Source: Bacteroidota bacterium (GTDB lineage: Bacteria; Bacteroidota; Bacteroidia; Bacteroidales; VadinHA17). From it: a stretch of 14,122 nucleotides of DNA. The notes beneath the pieces were generated by a model that saw nothing but the letters and a program-made list of their open reading frames with translations, ran no database searches and was not told the DNA's origin. The DNA lies in NCBI GenBank assembly GCA_021816545.1, contig JAKAXP010000034.1, positions 1-14,122 of the forward strand, in the 5' to 3' direction. Positions 1 through 6,763 of this stretch are shown piece by piece; within the stretch, counting starts at the first letter, position 1, and each line of letters opens with the position of its first letter. A program made the translations under genes and the position numbers.

Positions 1-215
1 TCCGATCTAAGTATGCAGTCAATGTCAGACATTTCCGCCGTTCGAATAGTCTGCATGTTAGCCAGGCCAGTTATCAGAAGCAGGTTATTGCAGTTGACGG
101 TCAGCACATCGCTCATGAGGTCTGATGCAAAGGCATGAGTGACCTCACGGTAAGCCTTGTCACTGCCGCAAACCAGTTCTCCGTTCAATGTAGCACAAAT
201 CTCTTCCAATTTCAT
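1..215 (-). CDS. DRTGG-domain protein, N-terminal part (runs off left edge)
   Basis: Translating the minus strand from the ATG at 215 gives 71 uninterrupted codons up to the window edge, so the C-terminus is missing. The product begins MKLEEICATLNGELVCG, with ASDLMSDVL near residues 30-38 and LITGLANMQTIRTAEM near 47-62. This pattern is typical of the small (about 110 residue) stand-alone DRTGG-domain proteins. In anaerobic Firmicutes, Thermotogae and Bacteroidetes these often sit first in operons for [FeFe]-hydrogenases, beside an anti-sigma-type ATPase, a ferredoxin-like hydrogenase subunit, a PHP-domain protein and NuoE/NuoF-like subunits. Their biochemical role is not established; a regulatory nucleotide-binding role is usually assumed. 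The start is supported by a TAnnTTTG promoter about 45 bases upstream and by the conserved N-terminus. That a hydrogenase operon lies beyond position 1 is inference. Confidence 0.8.
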   Translation of the reverse strand, partial: MKLEEICATLNGELVCGSDKAYREVTHAFASDLMSDVLTVNCNNLLLITGLANMQTIRTAEMSDIDCILRS

Positions 216-258
216 TTTTCTTCTGTTTCCTGGATATACTTTGTTAAATATGGCAGTG

Positions 259-290
259 CAAATATAGAAATTATATGTGAATAAAATAAC
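259..290 (-). promoter_or_regulatory. Predicted Bacteroidetes-type promoter for the DRTGG gene
   Basis: On the minus strand a perfect -7 box, TATATTTG (259-266), lies 43 bases upstream of the ATG at 215. An AT-rich GTTATTTT stretch sits where the -33 element would be, though it is a poor match to TTTG. Transcription would begin near 252, giving a leader of about 35-40 bases. The box matches the consensus described for the Bacteroidetes primary sigma factor; no experimental evidence is available. Confidence 0.55.
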
Positions 291-298
291 ACTGTTAT
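286..298. promoter_or_regulatory. Small palindrome ATAACA-c-TGTTAT overlapping the promoter's upstream edge
   Basis: ATAACACTGTTAT is a perfect 6-1-6 inverted repeat at the -33 end of the minus-strand promoter at 259-290. TGTTAT pairs again with a second ATAACA a few bases on. The position suits an operator, but AT-rich spacers produce palindromes by chance and the motif matches no regulator I can name. Confidence 0.25.
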
Positions 299-362
299 AA
301 AAATAACAATAAATGCGGAAATATATGGCTGAATAACGTGCTAACAAATGATATTAGTCAGT

Positions 363-1991
363 TTATCTGATGTTTGCAAACTCAGACCCGGTTTTCCAGC
401 CTGGTTTGATATCACTGTTGACAATGCGGTATGCTACATCAAAAATGGACTGTGCATCTTCAACTATGCCATCAAAGTTCATTTCCGGGTAGTAGTTGTC
501 GGCTGGCTTATGGTATTTATTTTTAAGATAATCCCTTTCCTGCTCCGCAGCCCATTCCTTACCGTATTCCCTGCTGTCACAGTTGCCTCTTGCAAAGAGG
601 GCAGGCACCCCGATGCGCGCAAAGGGGAAGTGGTCAGACCGGAAATACATACCTGTCTCAGGATGCGGGTCCGGAAGTATGTACCTGTCCTGCTTCATGG
701 CGGCTTCGGCAAGCATGTCATCAAGGTCCGACTGGCCGTAACCTGTAACCATAACATCCTTCATCCTTCCGATGGGAAGAAGCATGTCATTGTTGAAGCA
801 GGCAACAAGATTGTTGCGACTTACGGGAGGGTTGGCGGCAAACCATGACGAACCAAGCAAACCCTGTTCTTCAGCGGTGGGAAAGAACAGGATCACAGAT
901 CTTTCCGGTCTCTGCTTCATGGAGGCGAATGCCTCTCCGATCTCAAATGCCCAGGCCATTGTGGTACCGTTATCAACTGCACCGTTGTAGATAGAGTCGC
1001 CGTTTTCAGTCTCACCAATGCCGAAATGATCCCAGTGAGCGGAGATGACTATAGCCTCTTCAGGGCGGGTACTTCCCGGAAGGATGCCTGCCACGTTAAG
1101 AGAAGTGTTTTTTACATGGATGTTGGCCAGTTTCAGGGATAAGGAGGCTCCGGTATTGAATCCTCTATAACCCCTGATACAGGCGTCAGTGCAAAGTTTC
1201 TCAACATCATATCCAAGCGCACCGAAAAGTTCCGATGCGGCACCGGCGCTGAGCCATCCGGTCACGGGACACGGTTCCGGATCACCCTCTGCCGGTTCCT
1301 GGTAGAGCCCTGGCGATATTGAGCTCTTGCGCGGTATCGAAAAGTCATAACCGGCACCTACTGTCTCATGGATGATAAGTATCGCAGCGGCACCCTGCCT
1401 GGCAGCTTCCTCGTACTTGTAAGTCCAGCGGCCATAGTAAGTCATGGTTTTTCCTTTAAAAAGAGTGGTATCGCCTGTATAGAGACCGGGGTCGTTCACT
1501 AGCACCACGGCACATTTTCCCCTTACATCCACACCGGCATAATCATTCCACCCGTATTCCCGGGCAACTATGCCGAACCCGCAGAAGACCATGGGTATGT
1601 CAACCAGTTCAACGTATTCCTTCATGGAAGGTGATTCAACGGCTATCTCATCAGGCGCCGTGAACTCAAGTCTTCTGCCTGCCGCAGTAATTACCGCCGG
1701 TCCCTGCACCACCGTTGTTATCTCCACCATAGGTACCTCCTGGAACCAGCTGTTGCCGAAGGCAGGGGTGAAACCGATCTTTTCAAGTTCACCGGCAAGG
1801 TAGTTGACTGTGATGGCCTCACCCGGAGTGAACGGTTTCCTTCCCATCATACTGTCGGCTCCGAGAATGCGTGTATAATCACGCAGTTCCTCAGCTGTAA
1901 TTGTTGCAGATGCTCTTTCAAACGCACGGTCGCCGGAGCAGGATGCGGCCAGAAGTGCCATTACTGCCAGGGGAAGAAAAAGTTTTTTCAT
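363..1991 (-). CDS. M28-family aminopeptidase lipoprotein with PA-type insert
   Basis: This 542-residue protein is a zinc-dependent M28 peptidase that removes N-terminal residues from peptides. The N-terminus has a lipoprotein signal with lipobox LAASC (Cys18), so it should be anchored in the envelope. Residues about 125-275 resemble the protease-associated (PA) insert of this subgroup. The catalytic half carries the complete M28 metal set: AHWDH (His319, catalytic Asp321), VDNG (Asp340, bridging), AEEQG (Glu374 base, Glu375 ligand), NND (Asp402) and SDHF (His454). A late HKPADNY motif (494-500) is also typical of the family. The start ATG overlaps the stop of pepT in the sequence ATGA, indicating translational coupling in one operon. 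Exact specificity (broad aminopeptidase, or a dipeptidase-like or glutamate carboxypeptidase-like member) is not readable. No terminator hairpin was seen after its stop. Confidence 0.93.
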   Translation of the reverse strand: MKKLFLPLAVMALLAASCSGDRAFERASATITAEELRDYTRILGADSMMGRKPFTPGEAITVNYLAGELEKIGFTPAFGNSWFQEVPMVEITTVVQGPAVITAAGRRLEFTAPDEIAVESPSMKEYVELVDIPMVFCGFGIVAREYGWNDYAGVDVRGKCAVVLVNDPGLYTGDTTLFKGKTMTYYGRWTYKYEEAARQGAAAILIIHETVGAGYDFSIPRKSSISPGLYQEPAEGDPEPCPVTGWLSAGAASELFGALGYDVEKLCTDACIRGYRGFNTGASLSLKLANIHVKNTSLNVAGILPGSTRPEEAIVISAHWDHFGIGETENGDSIYNGAVDNGTTMAWAFEIGEAFASMKQRPERSVILFFPTAEEQGLLGSSWFAANPPVSRNNLVACFNNDMLLPIGRMKDVMVTGYGQSDLDDMLAEAAMKQDRYILPDPHPETGMYFRSDHFPFARIGVPALFARGNCDSREYGKEWAAEQERDYLKNKYHKPADNYYPEMNFDGIVEDAQSIFDVAYRIVNSDIKPGWKTGSEFANIR

Positions 1992-3220
1992 TTTGTGGTC
2001 TTATTAGATGATGTGCACAGGTTTACAATAACCTCAACAGCCTTTTCCATTGATTGCAGCGGGATAAACTCATACCTGCCGTGGTAGTTGTGTCCGCCAG
2101 TGAAAAGGTTCGGGCAGGGGAGCCCCATGAACGACAGCCTGGAGCCATCGGTGCCGCCCCTTACGGGTTTTATGACCGGTTCAATGCCGGCCTTGCGGTA
2201 TGCCTCAACTGCAGCCTCAATAATATGATAATTTGCCTCTATTATTTCCTTCATGTTAAAGTACTGGTCACGCATCGCGATATCCACAACAGCACCTGCA
2301 AACCTTCCCCTGGTTTTTTCTGCCGCCTCGGTGAGTATCCTTTTGCGGTCACTGAATTTCAGAGGGTCATGGTCCCTGATAATGTATTTCATTACAGTCT
2401 CCTCCACACCTCCCCTGATGTCATACAGGTGGAAGAATCCCTCGTATCCGCTCGTATGTTCCGGCCTCTCCTTAGGGGGGAGAAGGCTGTCAAACACTCC
2501 TGACACCATGATTGAGTTGATCATTGCATCCTTAGCCGTACCCGGATGGACGCTCCGTCCCCTGACCGTAACAGTTGCAGCCGCAGCATTGAAGTTTTCA
2601 TATTCAAGTTCGCCGATCCCTCCGCCGTCAAGGGTATAGGCATATTCAGCCCCGAATCTCCTGACGTCAAAGTTGTCAGCCCCCCTGCCAATCTCCTCGT
2701 CAGGTGTGAATGCTATCCTGATCTTCCCATGTTTAAGTGAGGGGTTTGAGATGAGATGTTCACAGGCAGTAACTATCTCGGCTATACCTGCCTTGTCATC
2801 AGCACCAAGCAGCGTGGTGCCGTCCGTTGTTATAAGCGTCTGCCCGATATATTTTGAGAGCTCGGGGAATTCAGCAGGAGAGAGGATAATGTTCCTTTCC
2901 GCATTGAGTACTATTTCCTTTCCGTCATATACCGGATGCACAAGAGGATTTATGTCAGCTGAGGGAGCTTCGGGACTCGTGTCCATATGGGCAATAAAAC
3001 CTATCACCGGTCCGGGATGGTCACAGTTGGCAGGCAGGGTTGCCATCAGGTACCCGTTGCCGTCAAGTGTGACCTCTTTCAACCCTATATGTTCAAGCTC
3101 ATCGGCAAGCCGTTCCGCAAAAAGCATCTGGCTTAACGATGAGGGAGATTGAGGATTTGTATCATCAGGCTTTGTCTCAAACCTGGCATATCCGAGAAAT
3201 CTTTCAAGTAGAGTCTGCAT
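1988..3220 (-). CDS. pepT: Peptidase T (tripeptide aminopeptidase, M20B)
   Basis: PepT is a cytoplasmic dizinc enzyme that removes the N-terminal residue from tripeptides. Numbering from the ATG at 3220 (410 residues, close to the roughly 408 of E. coli PepT), the M20 residues are all present: AHMDT (His78, catalytic Asp80), GADDKAG (bridging Asp141), PDEEIGRG (Glu175 base, Glu176 ligand), TLDGG (Asp198) and GGHNYHG (His377). VRGGTDGS near 353-360 and the SVHPG motif of the dimerisation domain also match. The start begins MQTLLERF, aligning with MDKLLERF of E. coli PepT. An in-frame TTG at 3229 would add three residues and has no support. There is no signal peptide. The stop overlaps the M28 start by 4 bases. 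The 80-base gap from the upstream M14 gene holds only a weak GAG...CTC hairpin followed by T6, so read-through from M14 is plausible. Confidence 0.96.
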   Translation of the reverse strand: MQTLLERFLGYARFETKPDDTNPQSPSSLSQMLFAERLADELEHIGLKEVTLDGNGYLMATLPANCDHPGPVIGFIAHMDTSPEAPSADINPLVHPVYDGKEIVLNAERNIILSPAEFPELSKYIGQTLITTDGTTLLGADDKAGIAEIVTACEHLISNPSLKHGKIRIAFTPDEEIGRGADNFDVRRFGAEYAYTLDGGGIGELEYENFNAAAATVTVRGRSVHPGTAKDAMINSIMVSGVFDSLLPPKERPEHTSGYEGFFHLYDIRGGVEETVMKYIIRDHDPLKFSDRKRILTEAAEKTRGRFAGAVVDIAMRDQYFNMKEIIEANYHIIEAAVEAYRKAGIEPVIKPVRGGTDGSRLSFMGLPCPNLFTGGHNYHGRYEFIPLQSMEKAVEVIVNLCTSSNKTTK

Positions 3221-3300
3221 CCGCTTCAATCAGGTTAAGCAGTTAAATTTAGTCATTAATATGGAAGAAAAAAGAGAAGCGTCGTACTCCCGGTCAGAGT

Positions 3301-5859
3301 TTACCTGAGGATAAGATTTCCAAGCAGGACCCTTCCGCTTTTCCAGTAAGCCCTGAAGTACGGATCTTCTGAGATATATACCACTGTTCCCTTTCCGATT
3401 GTTTCAGAGGCAATCACTCCTGTATTTTTGATTTTCTGTCTGTATTTGTATCCGGCGAAGCCGGCAACGGGATTACTGTCAGTAACATAGCCAATGTTGA
3501 ACCCTTTCTCAAGGAACGGCAGTCCCTCGTTTCGCTTCATCAGGAACCACTCTCTGCCCATACCGAAGGCATAGGGGTGTGTATCATCGAGTTTCACCCT
3601 GAAGATTGCACCTGCAGACCTTTCAGCAGCTGAATTTCGCCTCTGGTCATCGTATCGTTTAAGCATTGTGGTGTCGGCAAAAGTGGGTTTGACAGTTTTC
3701 TTTTCTTCAGCATCCTTTGCCTCGTATGCCTTGCCCAGCGCGGTGGTTTTTTCGGCCCTGAACAGGGCGATGGCGCTGTCCATTGCAATGACCCTGCCGC
3801 CTCCGTTCACGTAAGCCATGATTTTATCCTTTGCCTCGGTCAGTGAACCGCCGGGAAGGATCAGTACGTCATACGCGGAGAGGTCGGTGTTTTTCAGGTC
3901 AGAAACGTCTATCACGGTGACAGGATATTCAAGTTCCCTTTCCAGGAAGAACCATATTTCCCCGAATGCCTGTGATGTGCCTTCACCTCCTGCCAGCGCA
4001 ACCTTCGGTCCTTTGCGGAGCGGATCGTAATCAGAACCGAGGTCCTTGCCGGCTGTCACCAGTCCGGTGCTGAGGGCAACCGGCCTTGCACCGCCGGCTG
4101 TGGCCGCTGCCCTTACCTTTGTGTCAAACTGAGGCACATTCATATTGTCACCGCGGGCAACAATCACCGAACCCCTGGTGTAGGTTTTTCCTTCCGCCGT
4201 GAAAGGATGCAGGGTATAACGTACTTTGAGTCCTGCCTTAAAGAGCTGTGCCATGAATTTCAGCTCGCTGAACCCGGTCATCGAAGCAGCATATGCGTAA
4301 GCTCTGGCTGAATCAGCTGTTGATGCAGCTTCAGTCTTTCCGGGAACTTCTGCCTTGCCTGCTTCCGGGAGCTTTTCCTTTCCGGCTTCGGGCCTATCGG
4401 CCTCCGGAAGCTTTTCCTCCGTGGCATAGGCTTCGATGTTGTAGACATAGGGGAGCGCCCAGGCTGTCAGGTCATAGCTTATTGAATCAGAAGAACGGGA
4501 ATCAGGCTCAAAGAACACTTGCATCAGCCTCCCCTGAGGCTGATACGCACTTATAATTACATCATTGCTGTCAAGGGTGACACTTCCCTCCCTGTCGAGC
4601 CTGTAATCATATGCCGCGAGTTTTTTGCCGGTGATCCTGGGAGAAGCGTACCTTACCTGATTGCTCTCAAGCATTCTTTTCAACGATTCCATTGACGCTG
4701 CATCCGCTGTTCCCTTGATTATAACAGTTTTGTATCTGAAGGAGGGTTTAGAGGCTGCGTTGCTGAAGAATTCGTAGAAGTTTTTCATGAGTTTCTCGCG
4801 GTTTTCCGCTGCCGTGGCCACAACTGCCATAGATGCAAGGAAGTGTCCGTTCACCCGTTCCTCAAATGTCAGTGTATCCGTTTCATTACGGGCCAGAGAG
4901 AGCCCGGCCTGTGCCCCGCCTCCCTGTTCAAAGGTGAATCCCATTGCACCGTTGAAGAGCGGCCAGGTATCCCCGAAGCTGGGGCAGAAAAGATCAAAAT
5001 TGTCTTTTGTATAATAAAGCCTGAACCGGGAGTTGAACAGTTCAGCACTCTTTTTCCCTGTGAGTGAGTGGAACTCCTTCTGCCACGGGGTTATGACCTC
5101 ATGCCACGGTTCTGCCCCGGGCGGGAAGAAATAGGTGCTGCCGGAACCCATCTCGTGGAAATCGGCATGTACCTGGGGCATGTAGCTGTTATATAGCTTC
5201 ATGCGTGCCTTTGTCTCCTTCTGCACGTGCCAGCTCCAGTCGCGGTTCAGGTCGAAGAGATAATGGTTCACCCTTGCCGAAGGCCATCCCTGGTTGTGTT
5301 CCCAGGCGTCGGGATTGCTGTTCGGGGGCCATCCCTGTGCTCTCATGTACCTGGATGTGAAGAGATCGCGACCGTCGGGGTTCTGACAGGGATCAATGAT
5401 GATAACCATCTTCTTCAGCCATTCGGCTGATCCTTCCCATGCCTGTGTTACAAGTGTGTAAAGCACCTGCATTGATGCTTCGGCTCCCGCCGGTTCTGAA
5501 CCGTGAACACTGTATGCGAGCCAGATGATGGGAACAGGGTCCGTCCCGGGCTTGCCTTCCGCGAAGCCTGCCCGCTGCAGGTTGGACATTCTGATCTGTT
5601 CAAGTTTTGCCAGGTTCTCCGGTGATGATACTATGCATACACCCAGCGTCCTTCCTTCCCATGTCTCGCCGTAGGGGACATATTCTGCATAGGGTGAAGC
5701 CTCCGCCGCATACCTGAAATAGGAGGTAAGCACATGCTGAAGTGTAAACTGTTTCCCGGGCTTGTAGCCGAGGTACTGTTCAGGTGACATGATCTCCTGG
5801 GATGAGAGGGTCAGTGTGATGGCAACAGCAGCCAGTGAGGTGATCAGGAATCTCTTCAT
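3301..5859 (-). CDS. Secreted M14 zinc carboxypeptidase-like protein with C-terminal GATase-like domain
   Basis: This 852-residue protein starts with a Sec-type signal (MKRFLITSLAAVAITLTLSSQ). The M14 catalytic domain spans about residues 35-350. It has zinc motif HGSE (His119, Glu122), NPDGRD (160-165), the substrate-contacting stretch DLNRDWSW (203-210), the third ligand probably His235 in DFHEMGSG, and the general-base Glu311 in FTFEQGGG. It should therefore be active and extracytoplasmic, cleaving C-terminal residues from peptides or possibly from peptide cross-links. A Glu/Lys/Pro/Ala-rich linker with repeated EKLPEA and EAGK units fills 479-519. After it, residues about 617-705 (PKVALAGGEG...DVLILPGG) resemble a class I glutamine amidotransferase-like or ThuA-like fold with no obvious catalytic Cys. 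Large Bacteroidetes M14 proteins of this build are common but mostly uncharacterised. It is the first gene of the M14-pepT-M28 group. Confidence 0.9.
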   Translation of the reverse strand: MKRFLITSLAAVAITLTLSSQEIMSPEQYLGYKPGKQFTLQHVLTSYFRYAAEASPYAEYVPYGETWEGRTLGVCIVSSPENLAKLEQIRMSNLQRAGFAEGKPGTDPVPIIWLAYSVHGSEPAGAEASMQVLYTLVTQAWEGSAEWLKKMVIIIDPCQNPDGRDLFTSRYMRAQGWPPNSNPDAWEHNQGWPSARVNHYLFDLNRDWSWHVQKETKARMKLYNSYMPQVHADFHEMGSGSTYFFPPGAEPWHEVITPWQKEFHSLTGKKSAELFNSRFRLYYTKDNFDLFCPSFGDTWPLFNGAMGFTFEQGGGAQAGLSLARNETDTLTFEERVNGHFLASMAVVATAAENREKLMKNFYEFFSNAASKPSFRYKTVIIKGTADAASMESLKRMLESNQVRYASPRITGKKLAAYDYRLDREGSVTLDSNDVIISAYQPQGRLMQVFFEPDSRSSDSISYDLTAWALPYVYNIEAYATEEKLPEADRPEAGKEKLPEAGKAEVPGKTEAASTADSARAYAYAASMTGFSELKFMAQLFKAGLKVRYTLHPFTAEGKTYTRGSVIVARGDNMNVPQFDTKVRAAATAGGARPVALSTGLVTAGKDLGSDYDPLRKGPKVALAGGEGTSQAFGEIWFFLERELEYPVTVIDVSDLKNTDLSAYDVLILPGGSLTEAKDKIMAYVNGGGRVIAMDSAIALFRAEKTTALGKAYEAKDAEEKKTVKPTFADTTMLKRYDDQRRNSAAERSAGAIFRVKLDDTHPYAFGMGREWFLMKRNEGLPFLEKGFNIGYVTDSNPVAGFAGYKYRQKIKNTGVIASETIGKGTVVYISEDPYFRAYWKSGRVLLGNLILR

Positions 5860-5876
5860 AGGAAAGGTTTAAAATG

Positions 5877-5895
5877 TAAATATATTTCAAATATC
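5877..5895 (-). promoter_or_regulatory. Possible weak promoter before the M14 gene
   Basis: On the minus strand there are two imperfect -7-like boxes, TATATTTA (5877-5884) and GATATTTG (5888-5895), 18-30 bases upstream of the M14 ATG at 5859. No good TTTG lies at -33. The two boxes overlap a small ATATTT-c-AAATAT palindrome. A promoter is expected here because the preceding same-strand gene ends 220 bases upstream, but the sequence match is weak. Confidence 0.3.
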
Positions 5896-5961
5896 AGCAT
5901 CCGGTACCGCCGCAGAGAATGTTGTAGAGGCAGCAGAGGCTTGTTTCTGGCGGTGTATTAT

Positions 5962-6049
5962 GCAGCCGCGGCCCAGTCCTGTTCAGCGCGGTGACTTTTT
6001 GCAGCCGCAGCCCAGTCCTGTTCAGCGCAGTGACTTTTTGCAGCCGCAG
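5962..6049. repeat. 39-bp tandem repeat (two full copies plus 10 bases of a third)
   Basis: Unit 1 (5962-6000) and unit 2 (6001-6039) each begin GCAGCCGC and end GTGACTTTTT. They differ at only two of 39 positions, both G in unit 1 and A in unit 2. A third unit starts at 6040 and breaks off after GCAGCCGCAG. The array is the main content of the 220-base space between the zinc-ribbon membrane gene and the M14 gene; the remainder holds only the weak M14 promoter candidates. The array has no spacers, so it is not a CRISPR. The period is 13 codons, and one minus-strand frame stays open through it. Confidence 0.9.
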
Positions 6050-6079
6050 GAAGTGAACAGGTGACGTACGGAGTCCGGT

Positions 6080-6763
6080 TCAGATATGGAACAGCCGGCC
6101 GAGGCTTCTTCCCCTCTTCATCCGGTAATGGATAAAGATAAAGAACATGGCTATTATGGTGAGTGAGGCGGCTGTGACTACTGACCACTGCGGCCTGTAG
6201 GCCGAAGTTACAAGCTTGTCTGTCAGGTACTCTGTGACAAGCACGAAGAGGGCCAGGGCGATAAGGATTGTTGCCAGGAGGTTCAGTCCACGGTACCTGC
6301 TCAGTGAATTAAGGAACAGGACAGCCGCGGTAAGCAGCGCGCAAGCAACGGTCAGAGGGCATGCGATGGCCCTGAACCAGCCGGTGTGGCCTGTCAGAAT
6401 ATCGAGGAGCCACAGGAATACAAGGGTGGCGGCAGTGGCAAAAGAAATGACAAGGTAAGGTCTCTTCCTCAGAAGGTAAAGGGAGGAGAGGAAGACAATG
6501 AGGTATCCAAGTGAGGTTGTTGTCATGAGTGACCAGCCAAAACCTTTCCCGAATACTGCATCAATGGCCATTGTGATTATCACTCCGGAGACCAGGAGGA
6601 GCATGGTTATTTCATAAAGGTGCCTGGTGTTCTCTATCCTTGACAACCTGAAAAGGTCATAGGCGGAGGCGATCCTTCCGGACCTCCCTTCAGGCGGTTC
6701 ACAGAGTGGACATTTATCGTTACCCTCTCCGAGGTCTGCGCCGCAGTGTTTACAAATTGACAT
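6080..6763 (-). CDS. Zinc-ribbon six-helix membrane protein, probably DUF6320 family
   Basis: The 227-residue product starts with a zinc ribbon, CKHC at 4-7 and CPLC at 18-21, that should bind one Zn2+ on the cytoplasmic side. After a short linker come six probable transmembrane helices at about 50-70, 78-97, 104-124, 130-151, 159-178 and 193-213. The tail is basic (RMKRGRSLGRLFHI). The architecture and the partnership with an alcohol-acetyltransferase-like gene match what I recall of the DUF6320 family, which has no known function; that assignment is from memory and moderately certain. Its ATG lies inside the 3' end of the upstream gene (14-base overlap), so the two are almost certainly co-translated. 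Working together at the membrane is inference. Confidence 0.8.
   Translation of the reverse strand: MSICKHCGADLGEGNDKCPLCEPPEGRSGRIASAYDLFRLSRIENTRHLYEITMLLLVSGVIITMAIDAVFGKGFGWSLMTTTSLGYLIVFLSSLYLLRKRPYLVISFATAATLVFLWLLDILTGHTGWFRAIACPLTVACALLTAAVLFLNSLSRYRGLNLLATILIALALFVLVTEYLTDKLVTSAYRPQWSVVTAASLTIIAMFFIFIHYRMKRGRSLGRLFHI

Noticed and set aside
216..362. Terminator after the M28 gene
   Set aside because: The spacer has only short AT-rich inverted repeats such as TGTTAT/ATAACA; no GC stem followed by a T run was found on the minus strand.
348..848. 166-codon plus-strand open frame
   Set aside because: It is antisense to the M28 catalytic domain, and its composition looks like a reverse-frame artefact.
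3221..3229. TTG start for pepT
   Set aside because: ATG at 3220 aligns with the known PepT N-terminus; the TTG only adds three residues.
5962..6049. CRISPR-like short repeats
   Set aside because: The units abut directly with no spacers and no cas genes are near, so it is a simple tandem repeat.
5958..6188. Small minus-strand open frame as a real gene
   Set aside because: It starts inside the zinc-ribbon gene in another frame, consists largely of the tandem repeat, and has no recognisable domain.
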